From Pseudidiomarina terrestris (GTDB lineage: Bacteria > Pseudomonadota > Gammaproteobacteria > Enterobacterales > Alteromonadaceae), in assembly GCF_030466405.1 (NCBI RefSeq), contig NZ_JAGGJF010000001.1:124001-188000 (forward strand): a stretch of 64,000 nucleotides of DNA, in the 5' to 3' direction. Position numbers and translations under genes: made by a program. Shown here piece after piece: positions 37,448 to 44,989 of this stretch; within the stretch, counting starts at the first letter, position 1, and every line of letters begins with the position of its first letter. The notes below the pieces were generated by a model, which saw only the letters and a program-made list of their open reading frames with translations, was not told where the DNA came from and made no database searches.

Positions 37448-38771
37448 GTCGAAGGCTGACGCCGCGCTTCGGGCCACCGAGCGCGGCGATTATACCCAGG
37501 CCTTAAACCTGTATGCCGAGGCGGTCCACATGACGCCCCGGCATCCGGTTCTGCTCTACAACTACGCCAGCCTCGCCCGCATCACCGGCGACCTGGACCT
37601 GGCCTTAACCCTGCTCAATCAAGTCATCGACCTCAACCCCGACGACACCGCCGCCTGGCACATGCGCAGCAACCTCCGCCGCTGGACCCCAGAGCACAAC
37701 CACATCGCCGCCCTCACCAAGAAAGGGCAGCCCTTACATTCTGACGACACCTCCGCAAGCAAGGGCAGCCCTAAACCGCTCAGCCCCAAGCAGCAGGTCG
37801 AGCTAAACTACGCGCTGGCGAAAGAACACGAAGACTGCGGCAACTACGCCGAAGCCAGGCAGCACCTGCTCTGCGCGGCCGCGCTGCGCCGCCAGCACCT
37901 CAACTACAACATCCAGGACGACCTCGACACCATCGCCGCCCTCAGCAAGAAAGGGCAGCCCTTAGATTTTAAAGAGGCTTCCAAAAGGAAGGGCTGCCCT
38001 TCCTCGAAGTGTGTTTTTGTTTTGGGGTTGCCGCGGGTGGGGTCGACGCTGCTGGAGCGCATGCTCAGTTGCGATAAGCGGGTGGTCGCCGCAGGCGAGC
38101 TGCCATTTTTCCCGCAACTGCTGGGCCGTGCGCTGCAAAGCGCCTTTATCAAGCAGAACGGCCCGCACGCCAGGCCGAAGAGCAAAACCGAACTGGTCAG
38201 TTACGTCGACAACGTCGACTGGCAGAAGTTAGGCGCAGACTACCTGGCGCAGTTGCCCGAAGGCGAGTTTGTTATCGACAAACTGCCCCTTAACTTCCTG
38301 AATATCGGTTTAATTCAGCGCGCGCTGCCCCATGCGAAAGTGATCTACATGCACCGCGACCAGCAAGATCATGAACTCGCCCTGATGAAGCACTTGTTCA
38401 ACCAAGCTTACCCATGGTCCTATTCGCTCGCCGAAATTCGCCAGTATTATGAAGCCGCAACCGCGCTCTGCGAACGTGCCTGCGCACAGTCGCCCAAGAC
38501 GATTCACAAAGTCAGCTATGAAGACTTAGTTGGCACACCAGAACAGACATTAAAAGAAGTGTCAGATTACTGTGGACTTAACTGGCAGCAAAAGGATCTA
38601 CGCCAGGCTCTGCAGTTTGCATCGCACAACCAAAAGGCCAGTACCACCGGCAGCGCCAGTCAGGTGCGGAGTCAGCTGCACCAGCGCTCGGTCGGGCTCG
38701 CCAAGAAGTACGGCTGGCCTGCCACAGACCTCAGCGCCACGCAGCTTAGTCCGCCATTCGCGACCAGATAA
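37431..38771 (+). CDS. TPR-repeat sulfotransferase-family protein with two in-frame REP inserts
   Basis: The product is 446 residues from the ATG at 37431, inside the end of the TonB gene; a longer frame from 37185 lies wholly in the receptor gene and is rejected. TPR helices (about 5-95 and 118-170) precede a sulfotransferase domain (about 194-420) with the PAPS-binding loop VLGLPRVGSTLLERM (about 198-212) and the 3'-phosphate region VIYMHRD. Two repeat-derived segments are translated: residues about 97-115 (KKGQPLHSDDTSASKGSP) and about 173-192 (KKGQPLDFKEASKRKGCPSS). Both follow an IAAL motif. They lie in linkers, so the fold may survive. The 3' end overlaps the convergent dehydratase gene by 26 bp. 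Confidence 0.87.
   Translation: MNSAGKSKADAALRATERGDYTQALNLYAEAVHMTPRHPVLLYNYASLARITGDLDLALTLLNQVIDLNPDDTAAWHMRSNLRRWTPEHNHIAALTKKGQPLHSDDTSASKGSPKPLSPKQQVELNYALAKEHEDCGNYAEARQHLLCAAALRRQHLNYNIQDDLDTIAALSKKGQPLDFKEASKRKGCPSSKCVFVLGLPRVGSTLLERMLSCDKRVVAAGELPFFPQLLGRALQSAFIKQNGPHARPKSKTELVSYVDNVDWQKLGADYLAQLPEGEFVIDKLPLNFLNIGLIQRALPHAKVIYMHRDQQDHELALMKHLFNQAYPWSYSLAEIRQYYEAATALCERACAQSPKTIHKVSYEDLVGTPEQTLKEVSDYCGLNWQQKDLRQALQFASHNQKASTTGSASQVRSQLHQRSVGLAKKYGWPATDLSATQLSPPFATR
37718..37773. repeat. REP-like core pair inside the TPR-sulfotransferase gene (first insert)
   Basis: Two cores in the same orientation, GGGCAGCCC at 37725-37733 and 37763-37771, exactly 38 bp apart, in frame with the gene. 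Confidence 0.92.
37947..38003. repeat. REP-like core pair inside the TPR-sulfotransferase gene (second insert)
   Basis: GGGCAGCCC at 37953-37961 and GGGCTGCCC at 37991-37999, 38 bp apart, in frame. The left flank (about 20 bp) is almost identical to that of the first insert. Confidence 0.92.
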
Positions 38772-40650
38772 GATCGTTAATGCCCTCTTCGCTTGGCGCG
38801 TAACCTGTCGGAGCGCGTAGCAAAATAGCGCGCAGCTCGTCGATGCGGAAATTAATACAGGCATCATTTAATTCTTCCAGCAAAACCTCGACTGCGGGCC
38901 AGTCCAGCGCCAGCTCTTGCGCGCGACAGATGCGCGGGTGATCGCAGGCGACCACATCGTCACCAATCAACAGCTCCTCATAGAGCTTCTCGCCGGGCCG
39001 GAGTCCAGAATAAACAATCTCGATATCGCCGTCAGGATGCGCTTCGGAACGCACCTCAAGCCCGCTCAAGTGAATCATTTTTAGCGCCATATCGACGATT
39101 TTCACCGGCTCGCCCATGTCGAGCACAAACACCGCACCCGTGTCTCCCATAGTGCCGGCCTGGATCACCAGCTGCGCGGCCTCGGGAATGGTCATAAAAT
39201 AGCGGGTAATGTCAGGATGAGTCACCGTCACCGGTCCACCCTGTTCAATTTGCTTCTTAAACAGCGGCACCACGGAACCTGACGAGCCCAGCACGTTACC
39301 AAAGCGCACCATCGCAAACCGTGTCGCTGAACTATTACGTTGCGCCAGTCCTTGCAGGACCAGCTCAGACAGACGTTTGGTGGTTCCCATCACATTGGTC
39401 GGCCGCACTGCCTTGTCGGTCGAAATAAGCACGAATAGCTCAACATTTGCCGCAATCGCTGCCTCAGCCGTGTGCCAGGTGCCGAAAACATTGTTACGCA
39501 CACCTTCGACCATGTTGAACTCAACCAAAGGCACATGCTTATACGCCGCCGCGTGGTACACCGTTTGCACGTGAAAAGATTTCATCACCGCAGCAATGCG
39601 ATTGCGCCGCTGCACGGTGCCAATAATAGGATAAATCGTGATGCCGTCGAGCTTATGGCGACTGATGATCTCCCGCAGTTCCCGCTCAATGCTGTACAAA
39701 CCGAACTCGGAAATCTCATACAACACCAGCGCTTTCGGCTTCTGCATGACAATCTGCCGGCACAGCTCCGAACCAATCGAGCCGCCCGCACCTGTGACCA
39801 GCACGACTTTGCCACGAATGTGCTGCTGCATCAGCGCCGGGTCCGGATCTACGGGATCGCGGCCCAGCAAGTCCTCGATACGAACATCCTGTAACTGGTC
39901 AATGGCCATCTCACCATTCACCATATCGGCCATACCCGGCACGGTTTGCACACGAACATTAAGGGTTTCGAGTGATTCAAGAATCGTTTTACGCACGGCC
40001 CGCGACGCACTTGGCAACGCCAGTAAGATACGCTCGATACCCAGTCCCTCAACTGCATCAGGGACCTGCGCAGGATCGATAACGGGAATACCCAGCAACA
40101 CCGTTTTTTGCAACGTCTTGTCATCGTCCACCAGCACCACCGGCGAAAACTCTTCTCCATTATTAAGCGCCTGGGCGAGCTGACGCCCCGCTGAACCCGC
40201 ACCGTAAATCATCACCGGGATTTTCTTACGACTGACCATACGATGGTAAATCGCACGCATGGCAAAACGACTACCGCCGATCAGCAGCAAGGTGGTCAAG
40301 CCATAGTTGACGATGCCCGTTGCTGGTAGGTTCACATTAAACGCGAACAGCAAGCCATACAGCAGTAAAGTTGAAAAGATTGCGCCGGTCAGCACCACCC
40401 CAAAGGCACGCACTGAGACATAGCGCACCACCGCTCGGTACAGCCCTAGCTTTACGAAGACCGCTATAGATCCAACCAAGAGCCACGTCACCACACCCAG
40501 CCAGCTCACTGCCGAACTAATGCTAAACACATCACGGCTTAGCAAAAGCGCCAGAGTCAAAGAGGCCAGGATCGCAAAAATATCGATGATCACGCTAATT
40601 GCGCGCTTCGCGGGACGCGGGAGTTGCAGCAATGAGGTAAGTAGCTTCAC
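38746..40650 (-). CDS. Membrane-bound nucleotide-sugar 4,6-dehydratase/epimerase (WbpM/PglF/CapD family)
   Basis: The product is 634 residues. Four membrane helices (about 12-120), a first Rossmann region (about 140-260, MIYGAGSAGRQL) and a C-terminal SDR catalytic domain (about 285-600, VTGAGGSIGSELCRQI, then ISTDKAVRPTNVMGTTKR) match FlaA1/WbpM/PglF-type enzymes, which convert UDP-GlcNAc to 4-keto-6-deoxy sugars for surface glycans. The gene stands alone here; no glycosyltransferase cluster is visible. Its 3' end overlaps the convergent sulfotransferase gene by 26 bp. Confidence 0.92.
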   Translation of the reverse strand: MKLLTSLLQLPRPAKRAISVIIDIFAILASLTLALLLSRDVFSISSAVSWLGVVTWLLVGSIAVFVKLGLYRAVVRYVSVRAFGVVLTGAIFSTLLLYGLLFAFNVNLPATGIVNYGLTTLLLIGGSRFAMRAIYHRMVSRKKIPVMIYGAGSAGRQLAQALNNGEEFSPVVLVDDDKTLQKTVLLGIPVIDPAQVPDAVEGLGIERILLALPSASRAVRKTILESLETLNVRVQTVPGMADMVNGEMAIDQLQDVRIEDLLGRDPVDPDPALMQQHIRGKVVLVTGAGGSIGSELCRQIVMQKPKALVLYEISEFGLYSIERELREIISRHKLDGITIYPIIGTVQRRNRIAAVMKSFHVQTVYHAAAYKHVPLVEFNMVEGVRNNVFGTWHTAEAAIAANVELFVLISTDKAVRPTNVMGTTKRLSELVLQGLAQRNSSATRFAMVRFGNVLGSSGSVVPLFKKQIEQGGPVTVTHPDITRYFMTIPEAAQLVIQAGTMGDTGAVFVLDMGEPVKIVDMALKMIHLSGLEVRSEAHPDGDIEIVYSGLRPGEKLYEELLIGDDVVACDHPRICRAQELALDWPAVEVLLEELNDACINFRIDELRAILLRAPTGYAPSEEGINDLIWSRMAD

Positions 40651-40850
40651 GGGTATTTACATCCGAGTAAATGGGTGGATTTCTATCTTCCTAATAAGCG
40701 CAAGAGTATAGCCAGTGAAGGCCTCACCGACAACCTTTACGATAGTTTTACTTTGCAGATATTCATAACCTGTGTTAGCTTTTTGTTTTTGTCATGTACG
40801 AATGATAAATGTTTTTTTGGACCAATTTTACTATGGAATGGTGAGGCTCA

Positions 40851-41210
40851 ATGTTCGTTGCTCTCTCAATTTGCTCAGCCTTAGCGCTTGTTATTGCTAG
40901 CTTTAGTGGTAACCCGATGGTCTGGTTGCTTACTATCGGAGCGATTGTATGTAGCGCGGTTATTGGTTTTGGTCACAAAAACTTTATAAATGCCTCACTC
41001 GTGAGTGGCCCATTTTTCATTTTGTCGGGCTTTGCTTCACTGCATGTTTCCCTGCTCGGCATGAGTGACGTCACGCTCTACGAGAACCTGCCGGTATTGG
41101 TCAGTGCCTTCTCCCTCATTTTAGTGGCGACACTTAGCGTTTGTATTAGCATGGTCGAGCGGGCATCACAGCAACATGAAACTATGCCTGCCAGCGAGTT
41201 TAAGCGTTAA
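40851..41210 (+). CDS. Small membrane protein of unknown function
   Basis: The product is 119 residues with four hydrophobic segments (about 2-18, 22-42, 50-72 and 80-104) and a polar C-terminal tail. GGTGAGG lies before the ATG. Its stop overlaps the ATG of the beta-CASP nuclease gene (TAATG), so the two are probably translationally coupled. I do not recognise the family. Confidence 0.7.
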   Translation: MFVALSICSALALVIASFSGNPMVWLLTIGAIVCSAVIGFGHKNFINASLVSGPFFILSGFASLHVSLLGMSDVTLYENLPVLVSAFSLILVATLSVCISMVERASQQHETMPASEFKR

Positions 41211-42715
41211 TGACAGCCCAGCCGCAGGTGAAGCATCACGGTGCTTTCGCGGGTGTGACCGGGTCCTGCCACGAACTTTTTCTGGGCCCCGCGGACTCGG
41301 TTCTCATCGATTGCGGCTTATTTCAGGGTGCTGAAACCTCCGGTACAGGCGCAACGTCAGCTTCCTCTGAAATCGACTTTTCGCTTGCCTCGGTACGTGG
41401 GTTAGTCATCACTCACACTCATATTGACCACGTCGGCCGCATCCCTTATTTGCTGATGGCTGGGTTTAACGGGCCCATCTTTTGTACCTCGGCAACGGCT
41501 CATCTACTACCCCTGGTTATCGAAGATGCCCTGAAAATCGGCTTAACCCGTGACCGCGACCTCATTGCCGGCGTGCTGTCGCGGCTGCGGCGCATGCTGA
41601 TCCCTTTTGACTACGACGAGTGGCAGCCCCTTGCCTGTGATAACTCGGGTCATGCTGTGCGCGTAAGGTTTCGCCAGGCCGGACATATCTTAGGTTCAGC
41701 CTATGTTGAGTTTGAATGGGGCGATTCTGGTGGGGCTTTGCGTGCTGTTGGGGGTGATCGGGGTGATCGGGGTGATCGGGGTGTTGGGGGTGTTGGGGCT
41801 GTTGCGGCGGACCAGCCGCTCAAGGTGGCGTCGCTGTATCCGCTTGCCGAGGGCTATCGAGTGGTATTTTCGGGTGATCTTGGCTGTCGCAATACGCCAT
41901 TACTTCCGGATCCGCAGCCGCTGGAGCGTGCCGACCTGCTATTTTTAGAAAGCACTTATGGCGACCGTTTGCACGAATCACGCCAGGACCGCTCGGTGCG
42001 CCTCAAAACCGTGATTGAGCGCTGCGTTAGTGATGGTGGGGCGGTGCTCATCCCGGCATTCAGCATTGGCCGCACGCAGGAGTTGCTCTATGAAATCGAA
42101 GATCTCATTGCCAGCAATGCCGGCTTCTGGCCGACCATCACCGTCATTCTCGACTCGCCAATGGCGGCAGAGTTTACTGCACTTTACCAGCAGCTCGCTC
42201 ATTTGTGGGACCAAGAGGCACTGCAGCGACGCGCCGCAGGCCGCAATCCACTTGATTTTTCACGTCTGCACACGGTCGCAAGCCACGCCGATCACGAACA
42301 CATCGTCAACTTTTTACGCACCTCCGGCGAACCCTGCATTGTCATTGCCGCCAGCGGAATGTGTGCCGGCGGCCGCATGGTCAACTATCTGAAAGCACTC
42401 TTACCAGACCCGCGCACCGACGTCCTTTTCGTCGGTTACCAAGCCAGCGGCACCCCCGGACGCGCCATTCAGGAATACGGCCCCAACGGTGGTTATGTTG
42501 AACTTGATGACGAGCGCATCACCATCCGCGCCGGCATACACACCCTCGGCGGCTACTCCGCCCACGCCGACCAGGCCGAACTCATCGACTTCGTTCTCGC
42601 CGCCTCACCCCCCGTCGGCGAAGTTCGCCTCATCCACGGCGACAGCGGCGCCCGCCGCGCCCTCGCCACCAAACTCCAAGAAAGGGCAGCCCTTACATTT
42701 CATAGCCCAACTTAG
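41210..42715 (+). CDS. Metallo-beta-lactamase/beta-CASP RNase-like protein whose C-terminus is repeat-encoded
   Basis: The product is 501 residues. The metallo-beta-lactamase motif HTHIDH (residues 69-74) and further metal ligands, the beta-CASP insert (ILIPAFSIGRTQELLYE) and the RNA-specificity C-terminal domain (GASGMCAGGRM-like, GYSAHADQ) place it with bacterial CPSF73-like RNases. Between residues about 182 and 198 a slipped 9-bp repeat (GGTGATCGG) encodes GDRGDRGDRGVGGVG. The last dozen residues (ERAALTFHSPT) and the stop codon come from the start of the downstream repeat cluster, so the native C-terminus was probably replaced. Confidence 0.88.
   Translation: MTAQPQVKHHGAFAGVTGSCHELFLGPADSVLIDCGLFQGAETSGTGATSASSEIDFSLASVRGLVITHTHIDHVGRIPYLLMAGFNGPIFCTSATAHLLPLVIEDALKIGLTRDRDLIAGVLSRLRRMLIPFDYDEWQPLACDNSGHAVRVRFRQAGHILGSAYVEFEWGDSGGALRAVGGDRGDRGDRGVGGVGAVAADQPLKVASLYPLAEGYRVVFSGDLGCRNTPLLPDPQPLERADLLFLESTYGDRLHESRQDRSVRLKTVIERCVSDGGAVLIPAFSIGRTQELLYEIEDLIASNAGFWPTITVILDSPMAAEFTALYQQLAHLWDQEALQRRAAGRNPLDFSRLHTVASHADHEHIVNFLRTSGEPCIVIAASGMCAGGRMVNYLKALLPDPRTDVLFVGYQASGTPGRAIQEYGPNGGYVELDDERITIRAGIHTLGGYSAHADQAELIDFVLAASPPVGEVRLIHGDSGARRALATKLQERAALTFHSPT
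41750..41805. repeat. 9-bp tandem repeat in the beta-CASP gene
   Basis: GGTGATCGG is repeated three times and followed by degenerate GGTGTTGGG copies, coding for a Gly/Asp/Arg/Val stretch. Such a tract can change length by slippage without a frameshift. Confidence 0.8.
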
Positions 42716-42775
42716 AAGGAAGGGCTGCCCTTACATTTCATAGCCCCACTTACAAGGAAGGGCTGCCCTCCCTTA
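42678..42775. repeat. REP-like triplet on the 3' side of the RAYT gene
   Basis: Cores at 42684-42692 (GGGCAGCCC), 42722-42730 and 42760-42768 (GGGCTGCCC), spaced 38 and 38 bp. Units two and three are an almost perfect 38-bp tandem copy. It supplies the last codons and stop of the beta-CASP gene and abuts the transposase stop codon. Confidence 0.95.
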
Positions 42776-43465
42776 TCATTTATCAGTTTTTATTGTTGGT
42801 AATTGGTAACCCAGTTTGGTACTCATTCTTTCCCGGAAGGCATCACTTCCATAAGCAGACTGCTTTATTTGCGCACGCCTGATCTCACCTCTAAGAGCAT
42901 CAAAAACGGCGCTCGTGACATCGGTCTGGTTGACCAGGTTTCGATAGACTTTCTGGCACTCTTGTAAATTCCGGCCCATTCGAAGGAAAGAGAAGTGCGG
43001 AACGATGAATGAAGACTGCAGTCCCTCAGCATTGTGACGATAAGATCCCCAGTGCCATTGCCTTGGATGTGCGACCAGCCCAGCCTTTACCGGATTGAGT
43101 TCAATATAGCGGTAGATAGTTAGCGCGTAGTCGTCATCATCTACTAAGGCTGAAAAATAGCGCTTTTCGTAAAGGGTCCCAGTGCGCTTATACTTGTTGT
43201 TGTAAAACCTAGTGTAAGCGCCACTTATGCACATCATCATCCGGCCTGTGGTTTTGCGTTCTGCCGGCGTCACCAGTAGGTGAATGTGATTCGGCATAAA
43301 CATCCAGGCGTGCACAGCAATACCATATTTATCGGAGTACTTAATCAGCAATCCCGCAAACCGCTGGTAGTCTTCGGTCTCACGAAAAATGAGCTGGCGA
43401 TTGTTCCCACGCTGAGTGATATGCAGTGCGACCCCAGGTACATCATTCCTTCTATCGTTAGGCAT
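42776..43465 (-). CDS. REP-associated tyrosine transposase (RAYT, Y1_Tnp family)
   Basis: The product is 229 residues with the Y1/HUH transposase fold: HITQRGNNRQLIF at the N-terminus, the HUH metal motif His60-Ile-His62 in MPNHIHLLVTP, and the RAYT-typical YRYIELNPVKAGLV segment (about 118-131), which holds the likely catalytic tyrosine (Tyr118 or Tyr120). RAYTs nick and join single-stranded DNA at short palindromic REP sequences and are thought to spread them. Here the gene is single-copy in the window and bounded on both sides by triplets of the GGGC(A/T)GCCC repeat, the layout expected of a RAYT with its own REPs. AGGAGG precedes the start. It looks intact. Confidence 0.95.
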   Translation of the reverse strand: MPNDRRNDVPGVALHITQRGNNRQLIFRETEDYQRFAGLLIKYSDKYGIAVHAWMFMPNHIHLLVTPAERKTTGRMMMCISGAYTRFYNNKYKRTGTLYEKRYFSALVDDDDYALTIYRYIELNPVKAGLVAHPRQWHWGSYRHNAEGLQSSFIVPHFSFLRMGRNLQECQKVYRNLVNQTDVTSAVFDALRGEIRRAQIKQSAYGSDAFRERMSTKLGYQLPTIKTDK

Positions 43466-43500
43466 AACAACCTCCTTGTTGTTTGGAGGTTAATTATAGC

Positions 43501-43596
43501 AGCAAGGGCAGCCCTCGCTGCTTGAGCAGAAACCAAAAAGGAAGGGCAGCCCTCCCTTTTCAAAATCTCTTTAAAACGGAAGGGCTGCCCTTTCTG
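43501..43596. repeat. REP-like triplet on the 5' side of the RAYT gene
   Basis: Cores at 43506-43514 and 43544-43552 (GGGCAGCCC) and 43582-43590 (GGGCTGCCC), spaced 38 and 38 bp. It ends 5 bp before the stop of the Coa1-like gene. Confidence 0.95.
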
Positions 43597-43600
43597 GAGT

Positions 43601-43990
43601 TTAAAGCGAGTCGTTCGGAGCGATGATTTGAAGGCGCTCGTGGGCGCCATCGATATCCACGACTACGCGTTGCAACTGCCACTCCCCTGTATCTCTAATC
43701 GCATAAGCAAAAACTGTACCTTCCCCCTTGGGCCCAGAGATACTGTACTGTAGCTCCGCGTTGCCGCCAGGCCCACTGATGTTTACGTTACCGAGTACTA
43801 GAAAGCCGGGTTCAATTGGCTCACCAAGCAGCACTTGAACCGCCGCATGCTTAGAAACAGCGGCGAGCGACAAGTCATAGGCTTCGCCTTTCACCAGCGA
43901 CATCACGAAATAGACGAACAAAACAAAAACCGCCATGAGGGCCGCAGCGATCCCCAATCCAATAATCAGCCACTTAATATCTCTTTTCAC
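43601..43990 (-). CDS. Coa1-like (cytochrome oxidase assembly factor 1 family) membrane protein
   Basis: The product is 129 residues with one N-terminal membrane helix (about 7-30) and a small extracytoplasmic domain (LSLAAVSKHAAVQVLLGEPIEPGFLVLGNVNISG) resembling the bacterial Coa1-family proteins. The start codon is GTG at 43990 with AAAGGTG seven bases upstream. No cytochrome oxidase gene is nearby, so a respiratory role is not supported by context. The start abuts an array of 11-bp repeats. Confidence 0.7.
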   Translation of the reverse strand: MKRDIKWLIIGLGIAAALMAVFVLFVYFVMSLVKGEAYDLSLAAVSKHAAVQVLLGEPIEPGFLVLGNVNISGPGGNAELQYSISGPKGEGTVFAYAIRDTGEWQLQRVVVDIDGAHERLQIIAPNDSL

Positions 43991-44000
43991 GGGTCACCTT

Positions 44001-44208
44001 TTACTCATAGATAAATATTATTTGACTCACCACTGGCTCACCGTTGACTCATCGCTGACTCACCGATGAGTCATTATTAAGTCTTGTTGAACTCCGTCGT
44101 GACTCATCCATGAGCCATAAACGATTCAAACATGAGCTACATGTAACTCATGCATGCACCACCTCAGCTTCACTTAAGCTCACTGATGACTCATCTACGA
44201 CTCACATT
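44001..44208. repeat. Array of about 18 degenerate 11-bp repeats built on TGACTCA
   Basis: Heptamers TGACTCA or one-mismatch versions occur at 44001, 44023, 44034, 44045, 44056, 44067, 44100, 44111, 44144, 44187 and 44198, in an 11-bp register that weaker copies fill in (44078, 44089, 44122, 44133, 44155, 44166, 44177). The consensus is about TGACTCAYCNN. Six copies are exact TGA(C/G)TCA palindromes. There is no open reading frame with RBS in it. The 11-bp phase places each palindrome on nearly the same face of the helix. Confidence 0.85.
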
Positions 44209-44274
44209 CAAATCGCTACAGTGTAAATACATTCTCGCAGTATATCCCGATCAGGAACGCAGTAGCACTTATAT

Positions 44275-44370
44275 AAAAAAGGGCTGCCCTTGCTCCTGAT
44301 GACATCCTTAAATCGTTAGGGCTGCCCTTCCTTTTCCAGGCGCGGCAAAATGAAAGGGCTGCCCTTTCTT
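44275..44370. repeat. REP-like triplet upstream of the ECF sigma gene
   Basis: Cores GGGCTGCCC at 44281-44289, 44319-44327 and 44356-44364, spaced 38 and 37 bp, all in the same orientation. It ends 11 bp before the proposed -35 element of the sigma gene. Confidence 0.93.
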
Positions 44371-44380
44371 GGTTTTGCGG

Positions 44381-44409
44381 TGCATCCAACACGGCGCATC
44401 AAACGTACT
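44381..44409 (+). promoter_or_regulatory. Candidate ECF-sigma promoter of the sigma/anti-sigma operon
   Basis: TGCATCCAA (44381-44389), 14 bp, then CGTACT (44404-44409). The same motif pair with the same 14-bp gap precedes the DUF4331 operon (45703-45731). Form and position (about 35 bp before the ATG) fit an autoregulated group IV sigma promoter. Confidence 0.65.
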
Positions 44410-44443
44410 ATACTCTGAAGCATAACTACAATAAGGAGCACAT

Positions 44444-44989
44444 ATGAGTACGCCAGAACAACTGGGGCGGCAGCTGCAGCAGATAGCCCTGGGCAACCGG
44501 GAGGCATTCCAACAGCTGTATCTCGCCACATCCGACAAACTGTTTTCCGTCAGCCTGCACATCCTGCGCCGCGAAGACTGGGCAGAAGAAGCCCTGCAGG
44601 ACGCCTTCATCAAAGTCTGGCACAGCGCCAGCGACTACTCAGTTCAGCGCGGCAGCGTCATGAACTGGCTAATCAGCATGGTGCGCTATCGCTCCATCGA
44701 TATGCTCCGCAGTAAGGGTAACCAAACCCTCGGCAGCGACGCATTACCTGATCTCCCCAGCAGCGAAGATGACCACCTGGACATAAAGTTGAGCAATAGC
44801 GAAAACGCCGAACAACTCGAACGCTGCCTCGACGAACTGCAACCCAGCACACGGCAAAGCATTCAGCTCGCCTTTATCTACGGCCTCAGCCATCACGAAG
44901 TTAGTGCTTACTTAAGCGAGGCACTAGGAACAGTCAAAAGCTGGATCCGCCGCGGTCTGGACAGCCTGAAGGGGTGCTTACAACGATGA
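44444..44989 (+). CDS. ECF (group IV) RNA polymerase sigma factor
   Basis: The product is 181 residues with sigma region 2 (about 20-90, EEALQDAFIKVWHSA and MNWLISMVRYRSIDMLR) and region 4 (about 125-178, RQSIQLAFIYGLSHHEVSAYLSEALGTVKSWIRRGLDSLK). AAGGAG precedes the ATG. Its stop overlaps the anti-sigma start (ATGA). The pairing with an RskA-like anti-sigma factor and a DUF4331 operon is a known ECF context. It probably directs transcription from the shared TGCATCYAA-N14-CGTA motif found before itself and before the DUF4331 gene. Confidence 0.95.
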   Translation: MSTPEQLGRQLQQIALGNREAFQQLYLATSDKLFSVSLHILRREDWAEEALQDAFIKVWHSASDYSVQRGSVMNWLISMVRYRSIDMLRSKGNQTLGSDALPDLPSSEDDHLDIKLSNSENAEQLERCLDELQPSTRQSIQLAFIYGLSHHEVSAYLSEALGTVKSWIRRGLDSLKGCLQR

